A stretch of 5,412 nucleotides of DNA, taken from the NCBI GenBank assembly GCA_003529305.1, contig DPWC01000143.1:1-5412 (forward strand). The letters run 5' to 3'. Position numbers and translations under genes: made by a program. This document shows, one piece after another, positions 1-5,412 of this stretch. The notes under the pieces were generated by a model. That model searched no databases. It had not been told where the DNA came from and saw only the letters and a program-made list of their open reading frames with translations. Numbering within the stretch: position 1 is the first letter of the stretch; every line of letters begins with the position of its first letter. Source of the stretch: Actinomycetota bacterium. GTDB taxonomy: Bacteria > Actinomycetota > Actinomycetes > UBA12327.

Positions 1-645
1 GCTGGCATGCTCGCCCCAGCTCTGGCGACGATGCTCGTGGTCGTGACCACGGACGCTCAGATAGAGCCCGATGCCTTGCGCACTGCCTTGCACGACGCAG
101 TGCGCGTTACTTTCGACCGCATTGATGCCGATGGCTGTATGTCCACCAATGACACCGTGATCGTCTTGGCCTCCGGTGCCAGTGGTGTTCAACCTGATAC
201 CCCGGCTTTTACTGCGGCACTGACAACGGTGTGCCACGACCTTGCTCAGCAGTTGATAGCTGATGCCGAAGGCGCCAGCAAGCACATCTCCATCGTGGTC
301 CGACAGGCTGCCACTGAGGACGATGCCGTGACTGTTGCTCGGGCCATTGCGCGCAGCAACCTACTGAAATGTGCCATCCACGGGGAAGATCCCAATTGGG
401 GCCGGGTGCTGGCGGCCGCCGGCACCACAGACGCGCAATTCGAGCCCACGAATGTCTCCGTGGCGATCAATGGCGTCAGGGTGTGCCATGGCGGAGCCGC
501 TGATGCGGACCGGACGCTGTGTGATCTCTCGGATACATCCGTTCTCATCGAGGTCACTCTGGGTGCGGGTGAGTGCGACGCGCAGGTCTGGACCACTGAC
601 CTCACCGCGGAGTATGTGCACGAGAACTCGGCGTACTCGACATGA
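1..645 (+). CDS. argJ: Glutamate N-acetyltransferase / ornithine acetyltransferase ArgJ, 3' part (5' end outside window)
   Basis: ArgJ transfers the acetyl group from N-acetylornithine to glutamate, releasing ornithine and recycling the acetyl group; in some species it also uses acetyl-CoA. It is cytoplasmic. The reading frame is open from base 1, so the gene begins upstream. The visible part opens with GMLAPALATML, the family's self-cleavage region: the Thr encoded at bases 28-30 should become the N-terminal nucleophile of the beta chain, which is complete here at 205 residues. Further family marks are STNDT (bases 142-156), GEDPNWGR (382-405) and the typical C-terminal end EYVHENSAYST. Nearly all of the alpha chain is missing, so mono- versus bifunctional activity cannot be judged. 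An in-frame ATG at base 7 lies inside the conserved cleavage motif and is not a real start. The TGA stop overlaps the argB ATG (ATGA). Identity is secure. Confidence 0.97.
   Translation, partial: AGMLAPALATMLVVVTTDAQIEPDALRTALHDAVRVTFDRIDADGCMSTNDTVIVLASGASGVQPDTPAFTAALTTVCHDLAQQLIADAEGASKHISIVVRQAATEDDAVTVARAIARSNLLKCAIHGEDPNWGRVLAAAGTTDAQFEPTNVSVAINGVRVCHGGAADADRTLCDLSDTSVLIEVTLGAGECDAQVWTTDLTAEYVHENSAYST
28..30 (+). other. Predicted ArgJ autocleavage nucleophile (Thr codon, start of beta chain)
   Basis: The ACG codon encodes Thr in the ALA-TML motif. In characterised ArgJ proteins the precursor cuts itself just before this Thr, which then acts as the catalytic nucleophile. The motif is directly visible; the cleavage itself is inferred from the family. 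Confidence 0.85.
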
Positions 646-1544
646 GCACGCAGCCAGCTGCCTCCGGCATGCCCGGTGCAGCCCGGTCGACGAGTGAAGC
701 TGCAGCGCTTGCCGGGGCCCTGCCCTGGCTCGAACGCTTCCAAGGCGCCACCGTGGTGATCAAATTTGGTGGAAACGCCATGGTGGACGATGCATTGAAA
801 TCGGCCTTCGCCCAGGATGTTGTCTTTCTGCGCAGGGCTGGATTGCAGCCCATCGTCCTGCACGGTGGCGGTCCGCAGATCAGCGCCATGCTGGATCGGC
901 TCCAGGTGCCCTCAGAGTTCGTCGGGGGTTATCGGGTCACGACCCCTGAGGCGATGGATGTTGTTCGCATGGTGCTGACGGGCCAGGTGCAGCGAGAAAT
1001 CGTCGGCTTGATCAATGCCCACGGGCCATTGGCCGTCGGTTTGTCTGGCGAGGACGCTGGCACTTTTGTTGCAGTTCCACGGCCTGTCGAGGTCGACGGC
1101 ACGCTGGTTGATGTGGGCTTGGTGGGCGATGTTGCCTCGGTAGATGCTGGATTTGTCCTGAGTCTTCTCGCTGAGGGTCGCATTCCGGTGGTCTCATCGG
1201 TAGCCGCTGGCGCCGATGGCCAGGTCTTCAATGTCAACGCAGACACCGCGGCAGCAGCTCTCGCTGTTGCTGTCGGCGCTACCAAACTCATTGTGCTGAC
1301 CGATGTAGAAGGCCTCTACGCCAATTGGCCAGATAGCGATGAAGTGATTTCGTCCATCACAGCCACAGAGTTGGAGGCACTGCTGCCGACGCTGTCCAGC
1401 GGCATGATCCCCAAGATGGAGGCATGCCTTCGGGCGGTGCGTGGGGGAGTTCCGCAGGCCCATGTTCTGGATGGGCGCATCCCGCACAGCGTTCTCGGTG
1501 AAGTCTTCACCGATGAGGGCAGCGGAACGATGGTGCTGCCATGA
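642..1544 (+). CDS. argB: Acetylglutamate kinase (NAGK)
   Basis: ArgB phosphorylates N-acetyl-L-glutamate with ATP to give N-acetylglutamyl 5-phosphate, usually the controlled step of arginine synthesis. The 300-residue length is normal for the family. Amino-acid-kinase motifs run in order: KFGGNAM (41-47, Lys41 at the phosphate site), HGGGPQI (74-80), GGYRVTT (95-101, with the substrate-binding Arg98), NVNAD (197-201), TDVEGLY (220-226) and SGMIPKM (253-259, with catalytic-type Lys258). About 35 residues precede the first kinase strand. The first 25 or so are rich in Ala and Ser, and a hydrophobic helix containing ALPWLERF follows. This N-terminal helix, together with the C-terminal GEVFTDEGSGT segment (286-296), fits the hexameric, arginine-inhibited type, so feedback inhibition is expected but inferred. 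The start at 642 forms an ATGA overlap with the argJ stop and lacks a clear Shine-Dalgarno sequence, suggesting coupled translation. An ATG at 669 (codon 10) is a possible alternative start. Confidence 0.97.
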   Translation: MSTQPAASGMPGAARSTSEAAALAGALPWLERFQGATVVIKFGGNAMVDDALKSAFAQDVVFLRRAGLQPIVLHGGGPQISAMLDRLQVPSEFVGGYRVTTPEAMDVVRMVLTGQVQREIVGLINAHGPLAVGLSGEDAGTFVAVPRPVEVDGTLVDVGLVGDVASVDAGFVLSLLAEGRIPVVSSVAAGADGQVFNVNADTAAAALAVAVGATKLIVLTDVEGLYANWPDSDEVISSITATELEALLPTLSSGMIPKMEACLRAVRGGVPQAHVLDGRIPHSVLGEVFTDEGSGTMVLP

Positions 1545-2728
1545 CCTCATTGCAGCAACGCTGGGAGAGCGCATTTCTGCCGACTTATGCCACCCCCTCG
1601 GTAGAACTCGTGCGCGGTGAGGGTGCGTGGGTCCACGATGCTGAGGGCCGTAAATATCTGGATCTGTTAGCCGGTATCGCTGTATCGAGTCTTGGGCATG
1701 CTCATCCTGCTGTTGTTGAGGCGGTTACCCATCAGGTGGCCACGCTGGCGCACACCAGCAACCTGTATGCCAACGGTCCGTCGCTGCAGTTGGCCGAACG
1801 GCTACAAGCGCTGCTTCCGGTGCCGGCCAAAGTCTTCTTGTGCAATGACGGGGCGAGCGCCAATGAGGCTGCGTTCAAGGTCGCCCGCAAGAACCTTGAT
1901 GACCATGGCACCAAACGCACCAAAGTGGTGGCTGCTGAAGGGTCGTTTCATGGGCGTACGGCCGCCGCGCTTGCCGTGACCGGCCAATCCGCCAAGCGCG
2001 AGCCTTTTCTTCCGCTTCCCGGTGAAGTGTGTTTCGTCCCATTCAACGATCGTCAGGCATTGGCGGCGGCTGTCGACGACTCGACTGCTGCGGTGTTTCT
2101 CGAACCAATTCAAGGCGAGGGTGGTGTTTACCCCGCAGATCCGGGCTATCTGTCATTGGCTCGTCAATTGTGTGACGACACCGGCGCTCTGCTGATCGTC
2201 GATGAAGTGCAAACTGGCATCGGGCGCACCGGTCAGTGGCTTGCGTGCATCGACGAGGCGGTGGTGCCGGACATCGTCACCTTGGCCAAAGGACTGGGTG
2301 GTGGGCTGCCCATAGGCGCCGTGATCGCCACCGGGAAGGCCATGGACCTCTTGGTGCCCGGCGACCACGGTTCCACCTTTGGCGGCAATTTGGTGTCGTG
2401 TGCAGCAGCCAATGCCGTTCTCGAGGTCATTGAGTCCACGGACCTATTGGCGGCAGTTCGAGAACTTGGGGCCTATTTGACCCGGCAGGTTGCCGCACTA
2501 GAGAACGAAAGCATCGCCGGCATGCGAGGTCGCGGCCTGTTACAGGCCGTGGTGTTTAGCTCGCCTATTGCCAAGGGGGTCGAAGCTTCGGCGCGACGGC
2601 ACGGATTCCTTGTCAATGCCGTGACGGCAGATGCCATCCGGTTGGCGCCACCGCTGATCATCAGCAAGGCCGAGATTGACACATTCGTCGATGCGCTGCC
2701 CCTCGTCATTGAGGAGTCGTTGTCATGA
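1541..2728 (+). CDS. argD: Acetylornithine aminotransferase (PLP-dependent, class III)
   Basis: ArgD makes N-acetylornithine from N-acetylglutamate 5-semialdehyde, with glutamate as amino donor; some homologues also act in lysine synthesis. The 395-residue length is typical. Visible landmarks in order are LLAGIAVSSLGHAHP (42-56), the PLP-phosphate loop NDGASANEAA (102-111), SFHGRT (135-140, Phe136 and His137 near the PLP ring), EPIQGEGG (188-195), DEVQTGIGRTG (221-231, Asp221 facing the PLP ring nitrogen), TLAKGLGGG (247-255, Lys250 as the Schiff-base lysine), HGSTFGGN (276-283, Thr279 reaching the partner subunit's PLP) and IRLAPPL (366-372, Arg367 as substrate-carboxylate binder). The phosphate loop usually reads NSGAEANE, so Asp103 and Ser106 are departures, while the catalytic residues remain. 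The start overlaps the argB stop as ATGA with no strong Shine-Dalgarno sequence, and the stop overlaps the argR start. ArgD is favoured over other class III transaminases by its motifs and its place in the arg operon. Confidence 0.96.
   Translation: MTSLQQRWESAFLPTYATPSVELVRGEGAWVHDAEGRKYLDLLAGIAVSSLGHAHPAVVEAVTHQVATLAHTSNLYANGPSLQLAERLQALLPVPAKVFLCNDGASANEAAFKVARKNLDDHGTKRTKVVAAEGSFHGRTAAALAVTGQSAKREPFLPLPGEVCFVPFNDRQALAAAVDDSTAAVFLEPIQGEGGVYPADPGYLSLARQLCDDTGALLIVDEVQTGIGRTGQWLACIDEAVVPDIVTLAKGLGGGLPIGAVIATGKAMDLLVPGDHGSTFGGNLVSCAAANAVLEVIESTDLLAAVRELGAYLTRQVAALENESIAGMRGRGLLQAVVFSSPIAKGVEASARRHGFLVNAVTADAIRLAPPLIISKAEIDTFVDALPLVIEESLS
2711..2716 (+). promoter_or_regulatory. Ribosome binding site of argR
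   Basis: GAGGAG lies inside the last codons of argD, 8 bases before the argR ATG at 2725. It is a good Shine-Dalgarno match at a good spacing and supports that start. It also means argR can recruit ribosomes by itself as well as through the ATGA overlap with argD. Confidence 0.75.
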
Positions 2729-3219
2729 CGGCCCCTCGGACCCGCGCCGCTCGCCTGCACGCCATTACCCAGGTGTTGAACGCTCAGCCGGTTCGATCGC
2801 AGGCGGAGCTTGCCCACTTGTTGTCCGCTCAGGGCATCGCTGTCACCCAAGCGACTTTGTCACGCGATCTTGTCGAAATCGGCGCGGTACGCAGTCGAGC
2901 AGCAGATGGCTCATTGGTGTACCGCGTCAACACGGCCCCCAGCGCCTCCACGCTGCCGACCTCGGCACAACGCCTAGAACGCGCCGTGAGTGAGTTGGTG
3001 CTAGATGTGCAAGCCTCGGGCAACATCGTGGTCGTCCATACCCCGCCTGGTGGGGCACAGTTCTTGGCATCGGCGATTGATGGCGGGGAAGTGCCAGGGG
3101 TGATGGGAACTGTGGCGGGCGACGACACGGTGCTCTTGGTGAGTCAGAGTCCCGATGGGGGCGGTGCAGTGGTGGAGTATCTGGTCAGTTTGACAACATC
3201 GAAGGGATCGAACCTGTGA
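2725..3219 (+). CDS. argR: Arginine repressor ArgR
   Basis: ArgR is the arginine-responsive transcription regulator. With L-arginine as corepressor it forms hexamers that bind ARG-box operators, normally upstream of the arg genes. The 164-residue length is typical. The N-terminal winged helix-turn-helix spans roughly residues 5-70. It includes SQAELAHLL (25-33) and the recognition helix TQATLSRDL (41-49), with the conserved Ser46-Arg47 pair. The C-terminal arginine-binding and oligomerisation domain spans roughly 85-157, with HTPPGGAQ (105-112) and the signature GTVAGDDT (128-135), whose Asp133 and Asp134 correspond to the arginine-contacting acids. A short polar tail follows. Lying inside the operon, argR should be regulated together with the genes it controls, giving negative feedback. 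No ARG box was recognised in this window, so its operator is presumably upstream of argC. The start has a good Shine-Dalgarno sequence, and the stop overlaps the argG GTG start. Confidence 0.97.
   Translation: MTAPRTRAARLHAITQVLNAQPVRSQAELAHLLSAQGIAVTQATLSRDLVEIGAVRSRAADGSLVYRVNTAPSASTLPTSAQRLERAVSELVLDVQASGNIVVVHTPPGGAQFLASAIDGGEVPGVMGTVAGDDTVLLVSQSPDGGGAVVEYLVSLTTSKGSNL
3201..3207 (+). promoter_or_regulatory. Ribosome binding site supporting the argG GTG start
   Basis: GAAGGGA lies 8 bases upstream of the GTG at 3216, within the last argR codons. It decides the start: the first in-frame ATG downstream is at about codon 84, far past the ATP-binding loop at residues 9-16, so the GTG with this site is the only sensible initiation point. 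Confidence 0.75.
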
Positions 3220-4427
3220 CAGAGCGCGTAGTGCTGGCCTATTCGGGAGGGCTGGACACCTCGGTGGCCATCGGCTGGATTGCTGAGGAAACCGGGGCAG
3301 AAGTCATCGCCGTTGCCGCCGATGTAGGACAAGGCGGCGAGGATCTCGATGTCATCCGGCAGCGTGCGCTGGACTGCGGAGCCGTCGAGGCCGAAGTCGC
3401 GGATGCCCGCGATGAGTTTGCTCAGGAGTATTGCCTGCCCGCCCTGCAGGCCAACGCGCTTTACATGGATCGCTACCCACTTGTCTCCGCCCTGTCACGC
3501 CCCACGATCGTCAAGCACCTCGTGGCAGCGGCGCGTAAGCACGGGGCCTCGGTCGTTGCCCACGGCTGTACGGGTAAAGGCAACGATCAAGTGCGCTTCG
3601 AGGTCGGCATCGGCGCACTGGCTCCGGATCTTCGGTGCATTGCACCGGTCAGAGATTCGGGAATGACCCGTGATCGGGCCATTGACTTCGCCGAACGGCA
3701 CAACCTTCCTATTGATGTGAATAAGAAGTCCCCCTATTCCATTGACCAGAACTTGTGGGGCCGGGCCATTGAAACCGGTTTCCTCGAGGACATCTGGAAT
3801 GGACCCATTGAGGACATTTACTCGTACACGCAGGACCCCCGCGTGCCACGGGAGACAGACGAAGTAGTCATCGGTTTCGAGGCCGGGGTGCCGGTGTCCA
3901 TTGATGGCCGGTCGGTCAGTGTCCGAGGTGCAATTGAAGAATTGAACTCTCGCGCCGGTGCTCAAGGGGTCGGACGCCTTGACATGGTCGAAGATCGACT
4001 TGTCGGCATCAAGAGTCGCGAGGTATACGAAGCCCCAGGTGCCATCGCGCTGATCACTGCCCATCAGGAGCTGGAGAATGTCACCATCGAGCGCGATCTT
4101 GCGCGCTTCAAGCGGCAGGTGGATCAGCGGTGGGGCGAACTGGTCTATGACGGTTTGTGGTTCTCGCCGCTGAAGGAGTCACTGGATGCTTTCATTGCAT
4201 CGACGCAGCAGTGCGTCACTGGCGAGATTCGAATGACGCTGCATGCTGGTAGGGCTGTGGTTACCGGTCGGCAGAGCGAAGCCTCGTTGTATGACTTCGA
4301 CCTCGCCACTTACGACGAGGGCGACACCTATGACCAGTCGTTGGCCAAGGGGTTCGTGGAGATCTGGGGTATGCCCAGTCGTATCGCTGCTGCCCGGGAC
4401 CAGCGGCTAGCAGGCAATGGAAAATGA
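3216..4427 (+). CDS. argG: Argininosuccinate synthase
   Basis: ArgG joins citrulline and aspartate, using ATP (to AMP and PPi), to form argininosuccinate in the cytoplasm. At 403 residues it matches the usual short bacterial form of about 400. The N-terminal PP-loop ATPase motif AYSGGLDTS (8-16) starts almost at the N-terminus. ADVGQGGEDL follows at about 35-44. HGCTGKGNDQVRFE (116-129) is a hallmark of the family and helps bind ATP, citrulline and aspartate. KKSPYSIDQNLWGR (170-183) belongs to the synthetase domain, and the C-terminal part contributes to tetramer formation. All key motifs are intact. Translation starts at GTG, overlapping the argR stop as GTGA, with a good ribosome binding site. 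The TGA stop lies two bases before the argH ATG. Its substrate citrulline needs an ornithine carbamoyltransferase that is not encoded here. Confidence 0.98.
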   Translation: MTERVVLAYSGGLDTSVAIGWIAEETGAEVIAVAADVGQGGEDLDVIRQRALDCGAVEAEVADARDEFAQEYCLPALQANALYMDRYPLVSALSRPTIVKHLVAAARKHGASVVAHGCTGKGNDQVRFEVGIGALAPDLRCIAPVRDSGMTRDRAIDFAERHNLPIDVNKKSPYSIDQNLWGRAIETGFLEDIWNGPIEDIYSYTQDPRVPRETDEVVIGFEAGVPVSIDGRSVSVRGAIEELNSRAGAQGVGRLDMVEDRLVGIKSREVYEAPGAIALITAHQELENVTIERDLARFKRQVDQRWGELVYDGLWFSPLKESLDAFIASTQQCVTGEIRMTLHAGRAVVTGRQSEASLYDFDLATYDEGDTYDQSLAKGFVEIWGMPSRIAAARDQRLAGNGK

Positions 4428-4428
4428 G

Positions 4429-5412
4429 ATGACAAAGGATCAGCAGCCAAGCGCAGGACTTTGGGGAGGTCGGTTCTCCTCTGGGCCCTCTGCTGCCTTG
4501 TCTGCGCTCTCTCGGTCAACCCACTTTGACTGGCGGTTAGCGCACTACGACATTGCCGGTTCGCGGGCGCATGCGCATGCCTTGACGCAAGCCGGCTTGC
4601 TCACGACAGAGCAACGGGACGCTCTGTTGGCGGCGCTTGACTCGTTAGAGGAGCGGATCGAGAACGGAACCTTCTCGGTGGTGGCCGAGGACGAAGATGT
4701 TCATTCGGCGCTGGAGCGGGGCGTTATCGAGATCGTCGGTGCCGATGTCGGTGGACGGATCCGGGCGGGCCGTTCGCGCAACGATCAGATTGCCACTTTG
4801 CTGCGTATGTATGGCCGGGACAACGCGAGGGTCGTCGCGGCCTTGATCCTTGATCTGGTTCAGGCGCTGGTTCACCAGGCCGAGAGTGCGGGCACTGCCG
4901 TGATGCCCGGACGCACACACCTTCAGCATGCCCAGCCGGTGCTACTGGCTCACCACTTGCAGGCGCATTGCTGGGCATTGCTGCGTGATGTGGATCGATT
5001 GGTGGATTGGGACCGTCGTGCTGATGTCAGCGCTTACGGCTCGGGAGCCTTAGCCGGAACATCCCTCGGCCTAGATCCGCAGGCTGTTGCCCAACGGTTG
5101 GGTTTTACGACCTCGGCTGCCAACTCCATTGACGCTACCTCGGCGCGGGACTTTGCTGCCGAGTTGCTCTTTGTCCTGTCGATGACGGCTGTTGATGTAT
5201 CGCGATTGGCCGAAGAGATCATCGTGTGGACCACGCGTGAATTTGGGTTCGCCACCTTGGATGATGCGTGGGCCACCGGATCGTCGATCATGCCGCAGAA
5301 GAAGAATCCTGATGTTGCGGAGTTGGCGCGGGGGAAGGCTGGTCGACTCATCGGCGACCTCACTGGACTGTTGGCCACGCTCAAGGGATTGCCACTGGCC
5401 TACAACCGGGAT
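4429..5412 (+). CDS. argH: Argininosuccinate lyase, N-terminal 328 codons (3' end outside window)
   Basis: ArgH splits argininosuccinate into arginine and fumarate, the last step of the pathway; it belongs to the fumarase/aspartase superfamily and works as a homotetramer. The reading frame stays open to the window edge. The family is usually about 460-475 residues, so roughly 70% is present. The N-terminus carries the diagnostic LWGGRFS (11-17), followed by EDVHSALE, SRNDQ (116-120), GRTHLQHAQP (161-170, with catalytic-region Thr163 and His164) and the lyase signature GSSIMPQKKNP (284-294), whose mobile-loop serine (Ser285 or Ser286) is the expected catalytic acid/base. All active-site segments are intact; mostly helical C-terminal sequence is missing. 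The start at 4429 leaves one base after the argG stop and puts the WGGRF motif at the normal distance from Met1. The ATG at 4424 is out of frame and meets a stop after two codons. A GGAAA at 4419-4423 may serve as a weak ribosome binding site. Confidence 0.97.
   Translation, partial: MTKDQQPSAGLWGGRFSSGPSAALSALSRSTHFDWRLAHYDIAGSRAHAHALTQAGLLTTEQRDALLAALDSLEERIENGTFSVVAEDEDVHSALERGVIEIVGADVGGRIRAGRSRNDQIATLLRMYGRDNARVVAALILDLVQALVHQAESAGTAVMPGRTHLQHAQPVLLAHHLQAHCWALLRDVDRLVDWDRRADVSAYGSGALAGTSLGLDPQAVAQRLGFTTSAANSIDATSARDFAAELLFVLSMTAVDVSRLAEEIIVWTTREFGFATLDDAWATGSSIMPQKKNPDVAELARGKAGRLIGDLTGLLATLKGLPLAYNRD

Noticed and set aside
7..9. ATG at base 7 as the start of a short argJ
   Set aside because: It sits within the conserved GMLAP motif before the cleavage Thr, and the frame is open to base 1, so the gene is cut by the window edge.
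246..863. 205-residue open frame on the minus strand across argJ/argB
   Set aside because: It lies opposite two well-supported genes, has no recognisable motif and is of low-information composition. Long antisense frames are expected in GC-rich coding DNA.
3190..3218. TTGACA near the end of argR as a possible -35 box for an argG promoter
   Set aside because: At a 17-base spacing the -10 position reads CCTGTG, which does not resemble TATAAT, and argG overlaps argR and so is probably cotranscribed.
3495..4064. 189-residue open frame on the minus strand inside argG
   Set aside because: It is wholly antisense to the conserved core of argG and resembles no family known to me. Its length is explained by the codon bias of argG.
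4424..4426. ATG overlapping the argG stop as the argH start, which would continue the ATGA pattern
   Set aside because: This frame ends after two codons at 4430-4432. The ATG at 4429 opens the frame carrying LWGGRFS and all the argininosuccinate lyase motifs.
1..5412. Search for ARG-box operators, terminators, tRNAs, CRISPR repeats, insertion sequences or other inserted elements
   Set aside because: No AT-rich ARG-box palindrome, hairpin with T-run, repeat array or transposase-like sequence was recognised by eye, and coding sequence fills essentially the whole window. A weak operator could be missed without a motif scan.

Overview
This window is a solid, gap-free stretch of an actinobacterial-type arginine biosynthesis operon, all on the + strand. 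The order is argJ (5' end missing), argB, argD, argR, argG, argH (3' end missing). The assignment to Actinobacteria is an inference. It rests on the gene order, on protein motifs that resemble mycobacterial and streptomycete Arg proteins from memory, and on a moderately high GC content (roughly 60%, estimated from two sampled lines). Third codon positions are less extreme than in Streptomyces or Mycobacterium, so a moderate-GC actinobacterium, possibly aquatic or environmental, is plausible. The species cannot be told from this window.

Layout: bases 1-645 hold the end of ArgJ, including the self-cleavage site and the whole beta chain. Bases 642-1544 hold ArgB, 1541-2728 ArgD, 2725-3219 the regulator ArgR, 3216-4427 ArgG and 4429-5412 the first 328 codons of ArgH. 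Four successive junctions are 4-base overlaps (ATGA, ATGA, ATGA, GTGA) and the fifth has a one-base gap. No intergenic region is long enough for a promoter, terminator or RNA gene. The operon promoter and its ArgR operators should therefore lie upstream of the window, probably before argC.

Pathway: ArgB phosphorylates N-acetylglutamate. After ArgC (not in the window), ArgD transaminates the semialdehyde to N-acetylornithine. ArgJ moves the acetyl group back to glutamate and releases ornithine. Ornithine carbamoyltransferase (ArgF) would then make citrulline, but no argF is present. ArgG and ArgH convert citrulline to arginine via argininosuccinate, and ArgR senses arginine and represses the pathway.

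No mobile element, CRISPR array, RNA gene or new system was found. The points worth a second look are the missing argF between argD and argR, the unbroken chain of overlapping start and stop codons with uneven ribosome binding sites, two changes in an ArgD cofactor-binding motif, and a two-codon Met-Arg reading frame at the argG/argH junction.
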